A DNA stretch of 6,743 bases from Haloferacaceae archaeon (lineage in GTDB: Archaea > Halobacteriota > Halobacteria > Halobacteriales > Haloferacaceae): the NCBI GenBank assembly GCA_018609965.1, contig JAHENP010000114.1:1-6743 (forward strand), given 5' to 3'. The notes under the pieces were generated by a model that saw nothing but the letters and a program-made list of their open reading frames with translations, was not told where the DNA came from and made no database searches. Below, piece by piece: positions 1 through 5,913 of the stretch. Position 1 is the first letter of the stretch; each line of letters starts with the position of its first letter. The position numbers and the translations under genes are program-made.

Positions 1-998
1 ATCTCACCCACCCGTTGTTGTTTCGGCGTGTTCAACAGATCGAACAACGGGCGGAGATGCATCCTGTGGAACGTCCCCGTCGCGTCCGCGCCGTCGCGCT
101 CGTAGCTGTCGAGACAGTCGGCGAGCAACCCTGGCTCCAACACGTCGCGGGTCTCCAACAGCCGGACGAACAGGAGCCGATTGACCAACGAGACGACGAA
201 CAGGTCCCGGTCGCGGTCCGTCGCGCCCGGCGGGGTCGGCACCGCCGCGCGGAGACTGGTGTCGGCGCCGTCACCGAACAACAACGCGACGTACCGGTCG
301 TAGAAGTCGTCGACCGCCCGTTGGCGGTCGTCCCGGAGTTCGCGGGGCACCTCCCGGGTGAGGCGTCGCTCCAGGCTGTCGGGTGTGAACGCCGCCGCGA
401 ACCGTCTGATCGGCTCCGTGTCAGCCGTCGGCGGCCGTTGGACGTGCCCCCGTTCGTCTGCCACCGCCCACAACGCCGGTCGGAGGTCGACCCGGACGGC
501 CTCGTGGAACTGGAGAAAGTCTCCGCCGTGTTTCGCGTGGTGGACGGTCCATTCGAGGCCGTCAGTGGCAATCCCGTAGTCCGGCCACGCCTTGCTCGTG
601 AGGTAGTCGTCGAGCAACTGTGTCTCAGCGGCCGCCAGCTCGCCCGGCCGTTTCACCTCGCCGATGGCCGGAAACGACTCGTCGAGTCGGAAGTCCGGCG
701 TCTCCCGTCTGAACTCACCACACACCTCCCGGTGGTCAGAGGGCCGTCCCGGCGCCTTCTCCAGTCCGACCGCCGCGAGCAACGGCTCTACGAGCGCGTC
801 CTCCGTCCACGACTCCGGTCTCGCGCCCACGTCTTCGGTCGTCAGTGTCGCCCCGTCGAGAATCCGTTCGAATCGGTCGGACTCGACTGTGGCCGCCAGC
901 TCGTCGACGAACGCCTCCAGCGTTGACCGCACGCTCGCCGCGACCCCGCTCTCGCTGATGCCGCCTTCGTCTTTGTTGTCTGTATCGACACGCCGCAC
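1..998 (-). CDS. N-terminal part of a type IIG restriction-methylation enzyme (Eco57I-like), cut by window edge
   Basis: The minus frame is open from an upstream TAA (1035-1037) to the window edge, giving about 332 residues from the GTG at 998. Residues ~60-150 resemble a PD-(D/E)xK nuclease: P-D102-F, then E114-V-K116, then a Q-L-L-D-D-Y...Y-G-I-A-T-D-G-L-E-W stretch typical of type I/IIG nuclease domains. Residues ~271-288 (VNRLLFVRLLETRDVL) and ~322-326 (LNTPK) match the helical segment that precedes the methyltransferase core in Eco57I-class enzymes. The methylase motifs and target-recognition region would lie beyond the left edge. Such enzymes methylate and cleave DNA from one polypeptide. 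A second GTG at 932 is an alternative start. The complementary plus frame (15-926) is open but rich in Arg and is a shadow. The family call is an inference from these motifs; a related BREX or phage-defence methylase is possible. Confidence 0.75.
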   Translation of the reverse strand, partial: MRRVDTDNKDEGGISESGVAASVRSTLEAFVDELAATVESDRFERILDGATLTTEDVGARPESWTEDALVEPLLAAVGLEKAPGRPSDHREVCGEFRRETPDFRLDESFPAIGEVKRPGELAAAETQLLDDYLTSKAWPDYGIATDGLEWTVHHAKHGGDFLQFHEAVRVDLRPALWAVADERGHVQRPPTADTEPIRRFAAAFTPDSLERRLTREVPRELRDDRQRAVDDFYDRYVALLFGDGADTSLRAAVPTPPGATDRDRDLFVVSLVNRLLFVRLLETRDVLEPGLLADCLDSYERDGADATGTFHRMHLRPLFDLLNTPKQQRVGE

Positions 999-1033
999 GA
1001 CGTTGTCGCGTCGCTCCAGACGTATGACTCTTA

Positions 1034-1053
1034 CTTAATTTTGGTAATATAGC
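1034..1053 (-). promoter_or_regulatory. AT-rich candidate promoter for the type IIG gene
   Basis: This is an isolated AT-rich block in otherwise GC-rich DNA. Read on the minus strand it contains ATATTACC and AAAATTAA. A TATA element centred near 1038 would place the transcript start near 1012, just upstream of the GTG at 998, giving a short leader. This is inferred from spacing only. Confidence 0.35.
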
Positions 1054-1084
1054 TACAGTCGAACAGGAGTGGCTCCGGTGTCGT

Positions 1085-1098
1085 CACTCCGTGGAGTG
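1085..1098. repeat. Small inverted repeat just 3' of tRNA-His
   Basis: CACTCC-GT-GGAGTG forms a 6-bp stem with a 2-nt loop. It lies 12 bp past the tRNA 3' end on the minus strand. It has no T tract, so a terminator role is doubtful; it could equally be a processing structure or chance. Confidence 0.3.
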
Positions 1099-1109
1099 AG
1101 TTTCGAGAG

Positions 1110-1181
1110 GTCCGGGTACGAGAATTGAACCCGTGTCTCAGCCCCCACAAGGCTGAAGGATACCACTACCCCAACCCGGAC
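1110..1181 (-). tRNA. tRNA-His (anticodon GTG)
   Basis: The minus strand folds as a complete cloverleaf of 72 nt. The acceptor stem TCCGGGT/ACCCGGA (1180-1174 with 1117-1111) is extended by an encoded G-1 (1181) paired with C73 (1110), the identity feature of tRNA-His. The anticodon stem CAGCC/GGCTG (1155-1151 with 1143-1139) encloses the loop TTGTGGG, with GTG at 1148-1146. The T arm has ACGGG, loop TTCAATT, and CTCGT, with one G-T pair. The D arm is short (GGG with TCC/T). No intron is present and CCA is not encoded, so it must be added after transcription, as expected for haloarchaea. Confidence 0.95.
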
Positions 1182-1305
1182 ACAGTCTCATGTACTGCGT
1201 TCCCGAACAAGTACGTTACGACTCCCGACGGCGTCGTGACCGGTTCACACGCGGTCGGTGTGTGGACACCGTCGCGTTCATGTGCCGGAGCCACCAACAG
1301 TACGT

Positions 1306-1761
1306 GTGGCGATCACGGACAAGATCTACCTGAAGAACCACCGCCAGATCGCCTCACAGCTCGACACGAGCGTCCCGAAGGGGGCGTTCAAGGGGGCGAC
1401 GCTGGATCTGGTGTTCACCGGCGACGGGCTCGCGGGGCTCGACGACTCCACGCAGGACCGACTGTTGGAGTTCGCCGAGGACTTCCTCGACTGTGACTGC
1501 CAGGAGAACCCCTACTGTGGCCACCCGGAACGGAAGTTCGCGGTCTACCTGTTGGAACTGCGCGCACAGGGGTTCGGCCCGGACGCCATCGTCGACGTGA
1601 TGGGTGACAACTACATGTTGTACGCCTACTCAGGGGACGTGCTCTCGTTTCTCGACTCGGCGGTGCGGACGTTGGAGGCCGTCGAGTCGCTCGCCGAGGT
1701 CGACGGAGACCGCGAGACCGCCCGGCTCGCCCGCGAGACCCGGCGGGAGCTGACGGGTTAA
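1306..1761 (+). CDS. Conserved small haloarchaeal protein with Cys/His cluster
   Basis: This is a 151-residue acidic protein with no membrane segment. I chose the GTG at 1306, which gives an N-terminus VAITDKIYLKNHRQ. The longer reading from 1258 adds a basic, uncharacteristic stretch that runs through the promoter region. Residues 63-73 carry C-D-C-x5-C-G-H (C63, C65, C71, H73), a compact possible zinc or metal site, followed by P-E-R-K-F and a helical C-terminal half. I recognise the pattern as a conserved haloarchaeal hypothetical family, possibly DUF5814-related (a domain I recall from archaeal helicase-type proteins), but cannot confirm this. Its stop codon overlaps the stop of the convergent RHH gene. 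It is divergent from tRNA-His, and the ~124-bp gap must hold both promoters. Function unknown. Confidence 0.8.
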   Translation: MAITDKIYLKNHRQIASQLDTSVPKGAFKGATLDLVFTGDGLAGLDDSTQDRLLEFAEDFLDCDCQENPYCGHPERKFAVYLLELRAQGFGPDAIVDVMGDNYMLYAYSGDVLSFLDSAVRTLEAVESLAEVDGDRETARLARETRRELTG

Positions 1762-2243
1762 CCCAGCCGGTACGGCTCGTCGGTGTCGATCTCGAACCCC
1801 TCGCCGTCCCCTTCGCCGTTCGTATCGTTGGCCACGCCGTCCAGCTCCTCCAGATACACTACGTCGTCGTCCTCGTCGAGTTTGTCCTGGAGGTGGGTGA
1901 CGTACCGGCGGTACTCCTCTAGCTGCTCGCGGAGGTGGTCAGACTCCAGTTCCAACCGTTCGTGTTCCCGGACGAACTGTTTCGGGACCGTCACTGTCGG
2001 GGGGAACGACGACCCCCCGTCGTCTGCTGCTGGCTCGCCACCGGTCGCGGCTCCCCCGCCAGCCGCCGGGTCGTCCCCCCGCTCGGGAACAACGTCGATC
2101 TGGCCGTCGTGTTCGACGAGCGCGTCGACGTAGTCCCGGAACAACGCGGACAACGATAGGTCCCGTTCGTCTGCGATCTCGCTGAGCGCCTCGAACGACT
2201 CCTGGCTCACGCGAAACGAGATCGTCTTGTCTTTCTTTCCCAT
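1758..2243 (-). CDS. Ribbon-helix-helix protein with C-terminal coiled coil
   Basis: A 161-residue protein from ATG 2243. A GTG eight codons upstream is possible but would add residues before the conserved KKDKTISFRV start. Residues 5-12 (DKTISFRV) are the DNA-contacting beta strand, and residues 14-45 give the two helices of a CopG/Arc-type RHH domain (SFEALSEIADERDLSLSALF). A flexible Gly/Ala/Pro/Asp linker covers ~53-78. A second block from ~79 (FPPTVTVPKQFVREHERLE) leads into a charged helix at ~90-125 likely to form a coiled coil, then an acidic tail. RHH proteins bind operators as dimers; the long C-terminal helix suggests further oligomerisation or a protein partner. The gene is 91 bp downstream of rpap3 on the same strand and may share its transcript. 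The operator and target are unknown. Confidence 0.85.
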   Translation of the reverse strand: MGKKDKTISFRVSQESFEALSEIADERDLSLSALFRDYVDALVEHDGQIDVVPERGDDPAAGGGAATGGEPAADDGGSSFPPTVTVPKQFVREHERLELESDHLREQLEEYRRYVTHLQDKLDEDDDVVYLEELDGVANDTNGEGDGEGFEIDTDEPYRLG

Positions 2244-2334
2244 ACGACGACTGTGGCCGCTCGCCACTTGAAGATTCGTTAGACGACGCGGTTACTCTGT
2301 CCTGTCGAGACGACGGGTGGGCGGGGCCGACCGG

Positions 2335-2940
2335 CTACGCCGGCGGCTCCGTCTCCTGTCCGCCGAGTTCGTCGCCCTGCTCTAACGACTCCAAGGCGGC
2401 AACGACCGCCTCGCGGTACTGGTCGATCTCCAGGTCGTACCGTTCGCGGGCCATCCGGCCGTACTCGTTGGCCTCGTCGTCGTACGCCTCGATCCGGTCG
2501 AGCGTCCGCTCTGCCGTCTCAGCGACCCACCGGTCCCGGGCACCGGCGGACACCTCCGAGATCGACTCCGGCCGGACGGAGACGTTCACCGTCCCGTCGT
2601 CCGTCTCGTAGGTCCGGGGTTTGCCGACGACCGCGACGTAGGCGGGCGAGGACAGATCACGCAGCGCCGCGGCCGCCTCGGGCTGGTACTGGCCCGCGTA
2701 CGCGAAGAACGTCCCCGTCGGGTCGACGATCCGACCCCGCCAGTACTCGCTGTCTTCGCCGACATCCTCCGTCTCGGTGAGCGTGCCGACGAGGAACACT
2801 CGGTTTGCACGCTCTCCCGTCGGGAGTAGGTAGTACAGCGGCGCCCGTTCGTCGTCGGACTCTTTGAACGTGTGACTGCCGTCGTTGTACTCGGCCGCGA
2901 ACACGCGGCGTGCGACCTCTCGTGATGGAACACCACTCAT
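2335..2940 (-). CDS. rpap3: RPA-associated OB-fold protein Rpap3
   Basis: A 201-residue protein of the archaeal RPA-associated family (COG3390). Residues ~1-45 form a lead-in ending in APLYYLLPTGERANRVF. An OB fold spans ~47-125, with the characteristic V-F-L-V-G-T-L-T-E-T, the Y-W-R-G-R-I-V-D-P-T-G-T-F block, and Y-V-A-V-V-G-K-P-R-T. The C-terminal third is charged, helical and acidic. In Haloferax volcanii the rpap genes are co-transcribed with their rpa genes, and the proteins act with RPA on single-stranded DNA in repair and replication. Here the ATG lies one base after the rpa3 stop, which indicates translational coupling. The short length (~200 residues) fits Rpap3 rather than the much longer Rpap1. 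Confidence 0.9.
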   Translation of the reverse strand: MSGVPSREVARRVFAAEYNDGSHTFKESDDERAPLYYLLPTGERANRVFLVGTLTETEDVGEDSEYWRGRIVDPTGTFFAYAGQYQPEAAAALRDLSSPAYVAVVGKPRTYETDDGTVNVSVRPESISEVSAGARDRWVAETAERTLDRIEAYDDEANEYGRMARERYDLEIDQYREAVVAALESLEQGDELGGQETEPPA

Positions 2941-2941
2941 C

Positions 2942-3871
2942 TCAGATCGACCTCGCGCGGATCAGCGTCTCCTCGGCGCTCGCGGCGCCGTCCAGTTCTT
3001 CGAACTCGTCGACGAGCACGTACCGCCGGAACTCCGGGCCGTACACCCGGTAGTACCGACCGGTGACACGCGCCGCGATCTCCTCTTCGACGACGGTCGT
3101 GTCGAGTGCGTCCTGGGCCATCTGTTTGGCCTCCGCGAGGTCGATTCCCGTCAGCGACGCCGTCGCCGCCTCATCGAAGATCACCTCCTGGACGCGGTCG
3201 CCGTCGTCGAGCACCGCCTTCAACCGGAGGTCAAACGAGCCGTCGACCTGGCCGTGTTCCGAACACCGGCCGTTCTGGAGCACCCGCGTACACTCCTCGT
3301 CGGGACACCGCTTGATCAACCCCGACCCGGACTGGAGGTCGACGAGCGCCCCCTCGACTGCGACGCCGTCGTCGCCGACCTCCACCTCTCGGTCGAGTTC
3401 CTCGATGGTGGTCGTCCGGTTGAGTTTGACCGAGTAGTCACCCTCGTACTCGTCGGTGACGACGTTGCCGAGCGCGTAGCTTCCCCCCTCCGCCAACTCC
3501 GGGAGTTCGCTCGTGTCGAAGGCGACGAACTTGATCGTCCCCGACTCGTCACCCAACAGGCCGACCTGCGAGATGGAGTCGTGACCCGGCTCCCACAGGT
3601 CCGCCACCTGCACCTCCAGGTCGACCCACTGTTCGTCCGTGTCGATCTCGCCGACGACTGTCGACTCGCTGCCGCCCGGCGCGAGCTCGTCCCGGTCCAT
3701 CCCCGCGTCGTCGAGGTAGGAACTGGTGACGCTCCGGCGCGCCTCCTCTAACGGGACGCTGTAGTCGTCGACCAATGTCCGGAGTTCGGACTCGATCTCG
3801 TCGACGCTCACGTCGAGGTGGTCTGAAAACTGCGCACTGATCTCTTCCGCGTGGGTTCGCACGTCTGACAT
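2942..3871 (-). CDS. rpa3: Single-stranded DNA-binding replication factor A, Rpa3 type
   Basis: A 309-residue protein from ATG 3871 (MSDVRTHAEEISAQF). An upstream in-frame start at 3910 would lie at the predicted transcript start and adds a non-acidic stretch, so I rejected it. Residues ~1-57 form the helical N-terminal domain of archaeal RPAs. OB fold 1 spans ~70-160 (W82-V-D-L-E-V-Q-V, then S-G-T-I-K-F-V-A-F). OB fold 2 spans ~170-290 and contains a zinc motif: C189-x4-C194-x8-C203-x2-H206. RPA coats single-stranded DNA during replication and repair. The length and the downstream short associated protein identify the Rpa3 lineage of haloarchaea (~310 residues) rather than Rpa1 (~430). It is the first gene of the rpa3-rpap3 operon. 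Confidence 0.93.
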   Translation of the reverse strand: MSDVRTHAEEISAQFSDHLDVSVDEIESELRTLVDDYSVPLEEARRSVTSSYLDDAGMDRDELAPGGSESTVVGEIDTDEQWVDLEVQVADLWEPGHDSISQVGLLGDESGTIKFVAFDTSELPELAEGGSYALGNVVTDEYEGDYSVKLNRTTTIEELDREVEVGDDGVAVEGALVDLQSGSGLIKRCPDEECTRVLQNGRCSEHGQVDGSFDLRLKAVLDDGDRVQEVIFDEAATASLTGIDLAEAKQMAQDALDTTVVEEEIAARVTGRYYRVYGPEFRRYVLVDEFEELDGAASAEETLIRARSI

Positions 3872-3875
3872 GGTT

Positions 3876-3886
3876 CTCCTGCCTCC
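3876..3886 (-). promoter_or_regulatory. Shine-Dalgarno-like sites for rpa3
   Basis: On the minus strand GGAGG (3886-3882) and AGGAG (3880-3876) precede the ATG at 3871 by 10 and 4 nt. Either could pair with the 16S 3' end. They support the start at 3871 over the in-frame start at 3910, and they fit a transcript with a leader. Confidence 0.5.
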
Positions 3887-3930
3887 GATACTGTTTCTGG
3901 TGGGAGGCACACGGAGATTGGTGCGGGATC

Positions 3931-3948
3931 GTATTTAAGCCTCGGGTG
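3931..3948 (-). promoter_or_regulatory. BRE/TATA promoter of rpa3-rpap3
   Basis: The minus strand reads CCCGAGGCTTAAATACG. TTAAATA (3938-3932) is a good haloarchaeal TATA element, with a purine-rich BRE-like block just upstream. A transcript start is expected about 25-27 bp downstream, near 3908, leaving a leader of ~37 nt. This is the best promoter match in the window. Confidence 0.7.
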
Positions 3949-3984
3949 CCGCGCGGTGGAAGTGAAACGCCGTCACGACAGACA

Positions 3985-4009
3985 GCCCCCGTGTTCGACG
4001 ATTGGGGGC
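3985..4009. repeat. Inverted repeat in the rpa3/FIST intergenic region
   Basis: GCCCCC (3985-3990) and GGGGGC (4004-4009) form a 6-bp stem around a 13-nt loop. It lies between the two divergent promoters, upstream of the AT-rich tract that serves the FIST gene. It could be an operator for a dimeric regulator or chance in GC-rich DNA. Confidence 0.3.
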
Positions 4010-4049
4010 AGTGGACCAATAGTTATACAGAGAATACATGTTTCAGCCT

Positions 4050-4076
4050 TTTGAATACCAGTAACTGTTTTACTGT
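4050..4076 (+). promoter_or_regulatory. AT-rich promoter region of the FIST gene
   Basis: The stretch 4016-4076 is markedly AT-rich. Two TATA-like elements are TTTTGAATA (4050-4057 area) and TTTTACTG (4068-4075). The second sits ~25 bp before the ATG at 4097 and would give a nearly leaderless transcript, which is common in haloarchaea. Which one is used cannot be decided by eye. Confidence 0.35.
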
Positions 4077-4096
4077 AGCCGATCTAAACGTCGTGT

Positions 4097-5278
4097 ATGA
4101 CGAGTGTCGGGACCGGCGCCGGGACGGCGAGTGACGCCGGGACGGCCGCCGAGGCGGCAGTCGAGACGGCGACGGCAGGCGTAGACGGACAGCCACAGTT
4201 GGCGGTCGTGTTCGTGGCACCACGGTACGACTACCAGACGGTCGTCGAGACGGTTCGGGCGGAGACCGACCGGGCCCCACTCGTCGGTTGTTCGACGGCC
4301 GGGGAGTTCACCGAGGCCGGGCCGACGGACGCCTCGGTCACGGTGACGTTGGTCGCGGGCGAGGGGTTCGCGGCACACGTCGGACTCGGCGAGGAACTCT
4401 CGGCGGACCCGGAGGCGGCGGTGGGCGCCGCCGCCGACTCGCTCCCGCCGGTCGTGGACGACGACCGCCACCGCGTCGGCATCAACTTCCACGACGGGTT
4501 GCTCGGTCGCGGCGAGGAGGTTGCGATGTTGGGGTACCAGCAACGCCCCGTCCCGTACGTCGGCGGGTCGGCTGCCGACAACTTCGCAATGTCGGAGACG
4601 GTGGTGTTCGCGAACGACGAGGTCGCGACGGACGCGGTCGCGCTCGCGTTGTTGTCGTCCGACCGCCCGTTCGGGCGCGCGGTCGACCACGGCCACGAGC
4701 CGTTCGGTGACTCACTCACCGTCACCGACGCGGACGGCTCCGTGGTCGAGACGCTGAACAACCGGCCGGCGTTCGATGTCTGGCGCGAGACGGTCCGGCC
4801 GCGGGCCACCGAGACGGGCGTCGACATCGACACGCTCTCGCCGGACGACGACGCGTTCGAGGAACTACTGACCCGCTTCGAGTTCGGGATCAAGACCAGC
4901 GACGAGGAGTGCAAGATCCGGTGGCCGGGGCTCACACAGACGACGGATGGGCCGCTCCGGTTCGCGACACAGATTCCCGAGGGGACGGAGCTGTTCGTCG
5001 TCGATTCTGACGCAGAGGCACAGCTCGCGACGGCGCGACGCGTGACGGAGACCGCGACCACGACGACACCAACCACCCCCGCGGGTGCGGTCGCGTTCGA
5101 CTGTGTCTGTCAGGGGCTCGTTCTCGGCGAGGAGTTCGGGACGGCAGTCGATGCGATGGCCGAGGCGTTGTCTGCGCCCGTCGCGGGCGTCCAGACGTAC
5201 GGTGAGGTCGCCGTCGCCCCCGACGACATGCGAGCGTACCACAACACGACCACCTCGTTGCTCGTCTTCCCGGAGTGA
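4097..5278 (+). CDS. FIST-domain (FIST_N plus FIST_C) sensory protein
   Basis: A 393-residue soluble acidic protein. A short Ala/Thr/Gly-rich lead (1-30) is followed by FIST_N at ~33-235. Its marks are LAVVFVAP, the signature L-V-G-C65-S-T-A-G-E-F, F-H-D-G, and the V-G-G-S-A-A-D-N-F motif at 155-163. FIST_C spans ~236-388, with FEFGIK, the C-V-C-Q-G-L-V-L-G block (336-344), Y-G-E-V-A at 368-372 and H-N-T-T-T-S-L-L-V-F near the end. FIST domains were described as ligand sensors proposed to bind small molecules such as amino acids, and are often fused to or encoded near kinases, cyclases or chemotaxis proteins. Here the protein stands alone with no transmembrane segment or output domain, so it must pass its signal to a separate partner. 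It is divergent from rpa3, with 225 bp between the starts. The ATG at 4097 leaves the whole domain intact. Confidence 0.92.
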   Translation: MTSVGTGAGTASDAGTAAEAAVETATAGVDGQPQLAVVFVAPRYDYQTVVETVRAETDRAPLVGCSTAGEFTEAGPTDASVTVTLVAGEGFAAHVGLGEELSADPEAAVGAAADSLPPVVDDDRHRVGINFHDGLLGRGEEVAMLGYQQRPVPYVGGSAADNFAMSETVVFANDEVATDAVALALLSSDRPFGRAVDHGHEPFGDSLTVTDADGSVVETLNNRPAFDVWRETVRPRATETGVDIDTLSPDDDAFEELLTRFEFGIKTSDEECKIRWPGLTQTTDGPLRFATQIPEGTELFVVDSDAEAQLATARRVTETATTTTPTTPAGAVAFDCVCQGLVLGEEFGTAVDAMAEALSAPVAGVQTYGEVAVAPDDMRAYHNTTTSLLVFPE

Positions 5279-5292
5279 GTCGGCGACCGGCG

Positions 5293-5322
5293 CACAGAGA
5301 GACACCAGCGCAGAGAGACACC
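5293..5322 (+). repeat. Short direct repeat in the FIST to small-gene junction
   Basis: CAGAGAGACACC occurs at 5295-5306 and again at 5311-5322, a 16-bp period. The second copy ends 4 bp before the ATG at 5327. It may be a simple tandem duplication in the spacer, or affect translation of the second gene. Confidence 0.55.
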
Positions 5323-5326
5323 GACG

Positions 5327-5569
5327 ATGGAGATCGAACGACACACACTGATCGAGACGTTCGGCGACAGTATCGGCAGACAGAAAGCAGAACGGATGGT
5401 GACGGCCGCGGCCGAGCGAACGGGGCTGTCCGGCCAGCGCACGCTCTCGCGAGACGAGGCGATAGAGCTGGCGGACTGTCTCGCGGAGCTCGACGAGGCG
5501 GGGACGGTGGCCCGGGTGTCGGCAAGCACGGTGAAGACGCAGATCACCACTGGGGACATCCAGGCGTGA
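5327..5569 (+). CDS. Small helical protein downstream of FIST, unrecognised
   Basis: An 80-residue protein from ATG 5327, starting 48 bp after the FIST stop on the same strand. It is predicted mostly helical: LIETFGDSIGRQKAERMVTAAAE (8-30), then a loop with GLSGQ, then SRDEAIELADCLAELDEAG (41-59) and a short C-terminal VARVSASTVKTQIT. There is no signal peptide, membrane segment or catalytic motif. I do not recognise the family. The R-x-K-A-E pattern followed by hydrophobic heptads resembles small helical bundles found in archaeal signalling proteins, but that is only an impression. Its close spacing suggests it is co-transcribed with the FIST gene and may be its output or binding partner. 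Composition matches its neighbours. Confidence 0.7.
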   Translation: MEIERHTLIETFGDSIGRQKAERMVTAAAERTGLSGQRTLSRDEAIELADCLAELDEAGTVARVSASTVKTQITTGDIQA

Positions 5570-5579
5570 CCGGCGACGG

Positions 5580-5592
5580 AGCTAAACTGTCG
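5580..5592 (+). promoter_or_regulatory. Possible TATA element before the Cys-rich small gene
   Basis: GCTAAACTG (5581-5589) lies ~22-28 bp before the GTG at 5610, the right distance for a leaderless haloarchaeal transcript. It is the only A/T-rich spot in the 40-bp gap. Weak evidence. Confidence 0.3.
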
Positions 5593-5609
5593 GCGACCCG
5601 AGTGAGCGT

Positions 5610-5909
5610 GTGACTCTGGGAGACCGTCTCCGGCGTGTCATCCGCCAGCAGGCCCGCCGTGCCGGCCGGGAGTACGCCGAGAGCAAACGCGCGTACCGCG
5701 AGGCCCGCGAGGCTGCCGAACGGGTCGACCCCCGGGAGTTCAACCTCCCCTCAGACTCGGACGGCAACGCCCGCATCGTCTGCCGCCGACACACGGAACG
5801 CCGGGCCGTCCCCGTCGACGCCCGCGGCCGCCCGGCCTGTTTCGAGGCCGGTGTCGACGACTGTGAGGGGTGTGCCGAGGACATCCGCGACGGGCGGGTC
5901 CAAACCTAG
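5610..5909 (+). CDS. Small Cys-rich basic/acidic protein, likely zinc-binding (DUF7091-like)
   Basis: A 99-residue protein from GTG 5610. Residues 1-40 form a strongly amphipathic Arg-rich helix (GDRLRRVIRQQARRAGREYA). Residues 54-90 hold A-R-I-V-C58-R-R-H61-T-E-R-R-A-V and P-A-C77-F-x7-C85-x2-C88, a set of Cys/His spacings that could bind one zinc ion. It resembles a short haloarchaeal family I recall as DUF7091, but I am unsure of that assignment. Function unknown; a nucleic-acid or ribosome contact is a guess based on the basic helix plus zinc-like knuckle. The stop TAG (5907-5909) sits directly at the edge of the TnpB-element remnant, so the native C-terminus may have been altered by the insertion. 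Confidence 0.72.
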   Translation: MTLGDRLRRVIRQQARRAGREYAESKRAYREAREAAERVDPREFNLPSDSDGNARIVCRRHTERRAVPVDARGRPACFEAGVDDCEGCAEDIRDGRVQT

Positions 5910-5913
5910 TGAA

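Noticed and set aside
15..926. Long plus-strand open frame (303 residues, Arg/Val/Pro-rich)
   Set aside because: It lies opposite the type IIG gene in the complementary codon phase. The minus frame has nuclease and methylase-lead motifs and acidic composition, while this one has none.
1085..1098. Intrinsic terminator for tRNA-His
   Set aside because: Short stem and no T tract on the minus strand after it; kept only as an inverted repeat.
1125..1496. Plus-strand open frame starting inside tRNA-His
   Set aside because: It begins within the tRNA and overlaps the conserved 1306 gene in another phase.
2885..3751. Plus-strand open frame of 288 residues
   Set aside because: Antisense shadow of rpa3, Arg-rich with no recognisable motif; rpa3 on the other strand is unmistakable.
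4070..5076. Long minus-strand open frames across the FIST gene
   Set aside because: Their Ser/Arg-rich composition is typical of antisense frames in GC-rich coding DNA; the plus frame has full FIST_N and FIST_C signatures.
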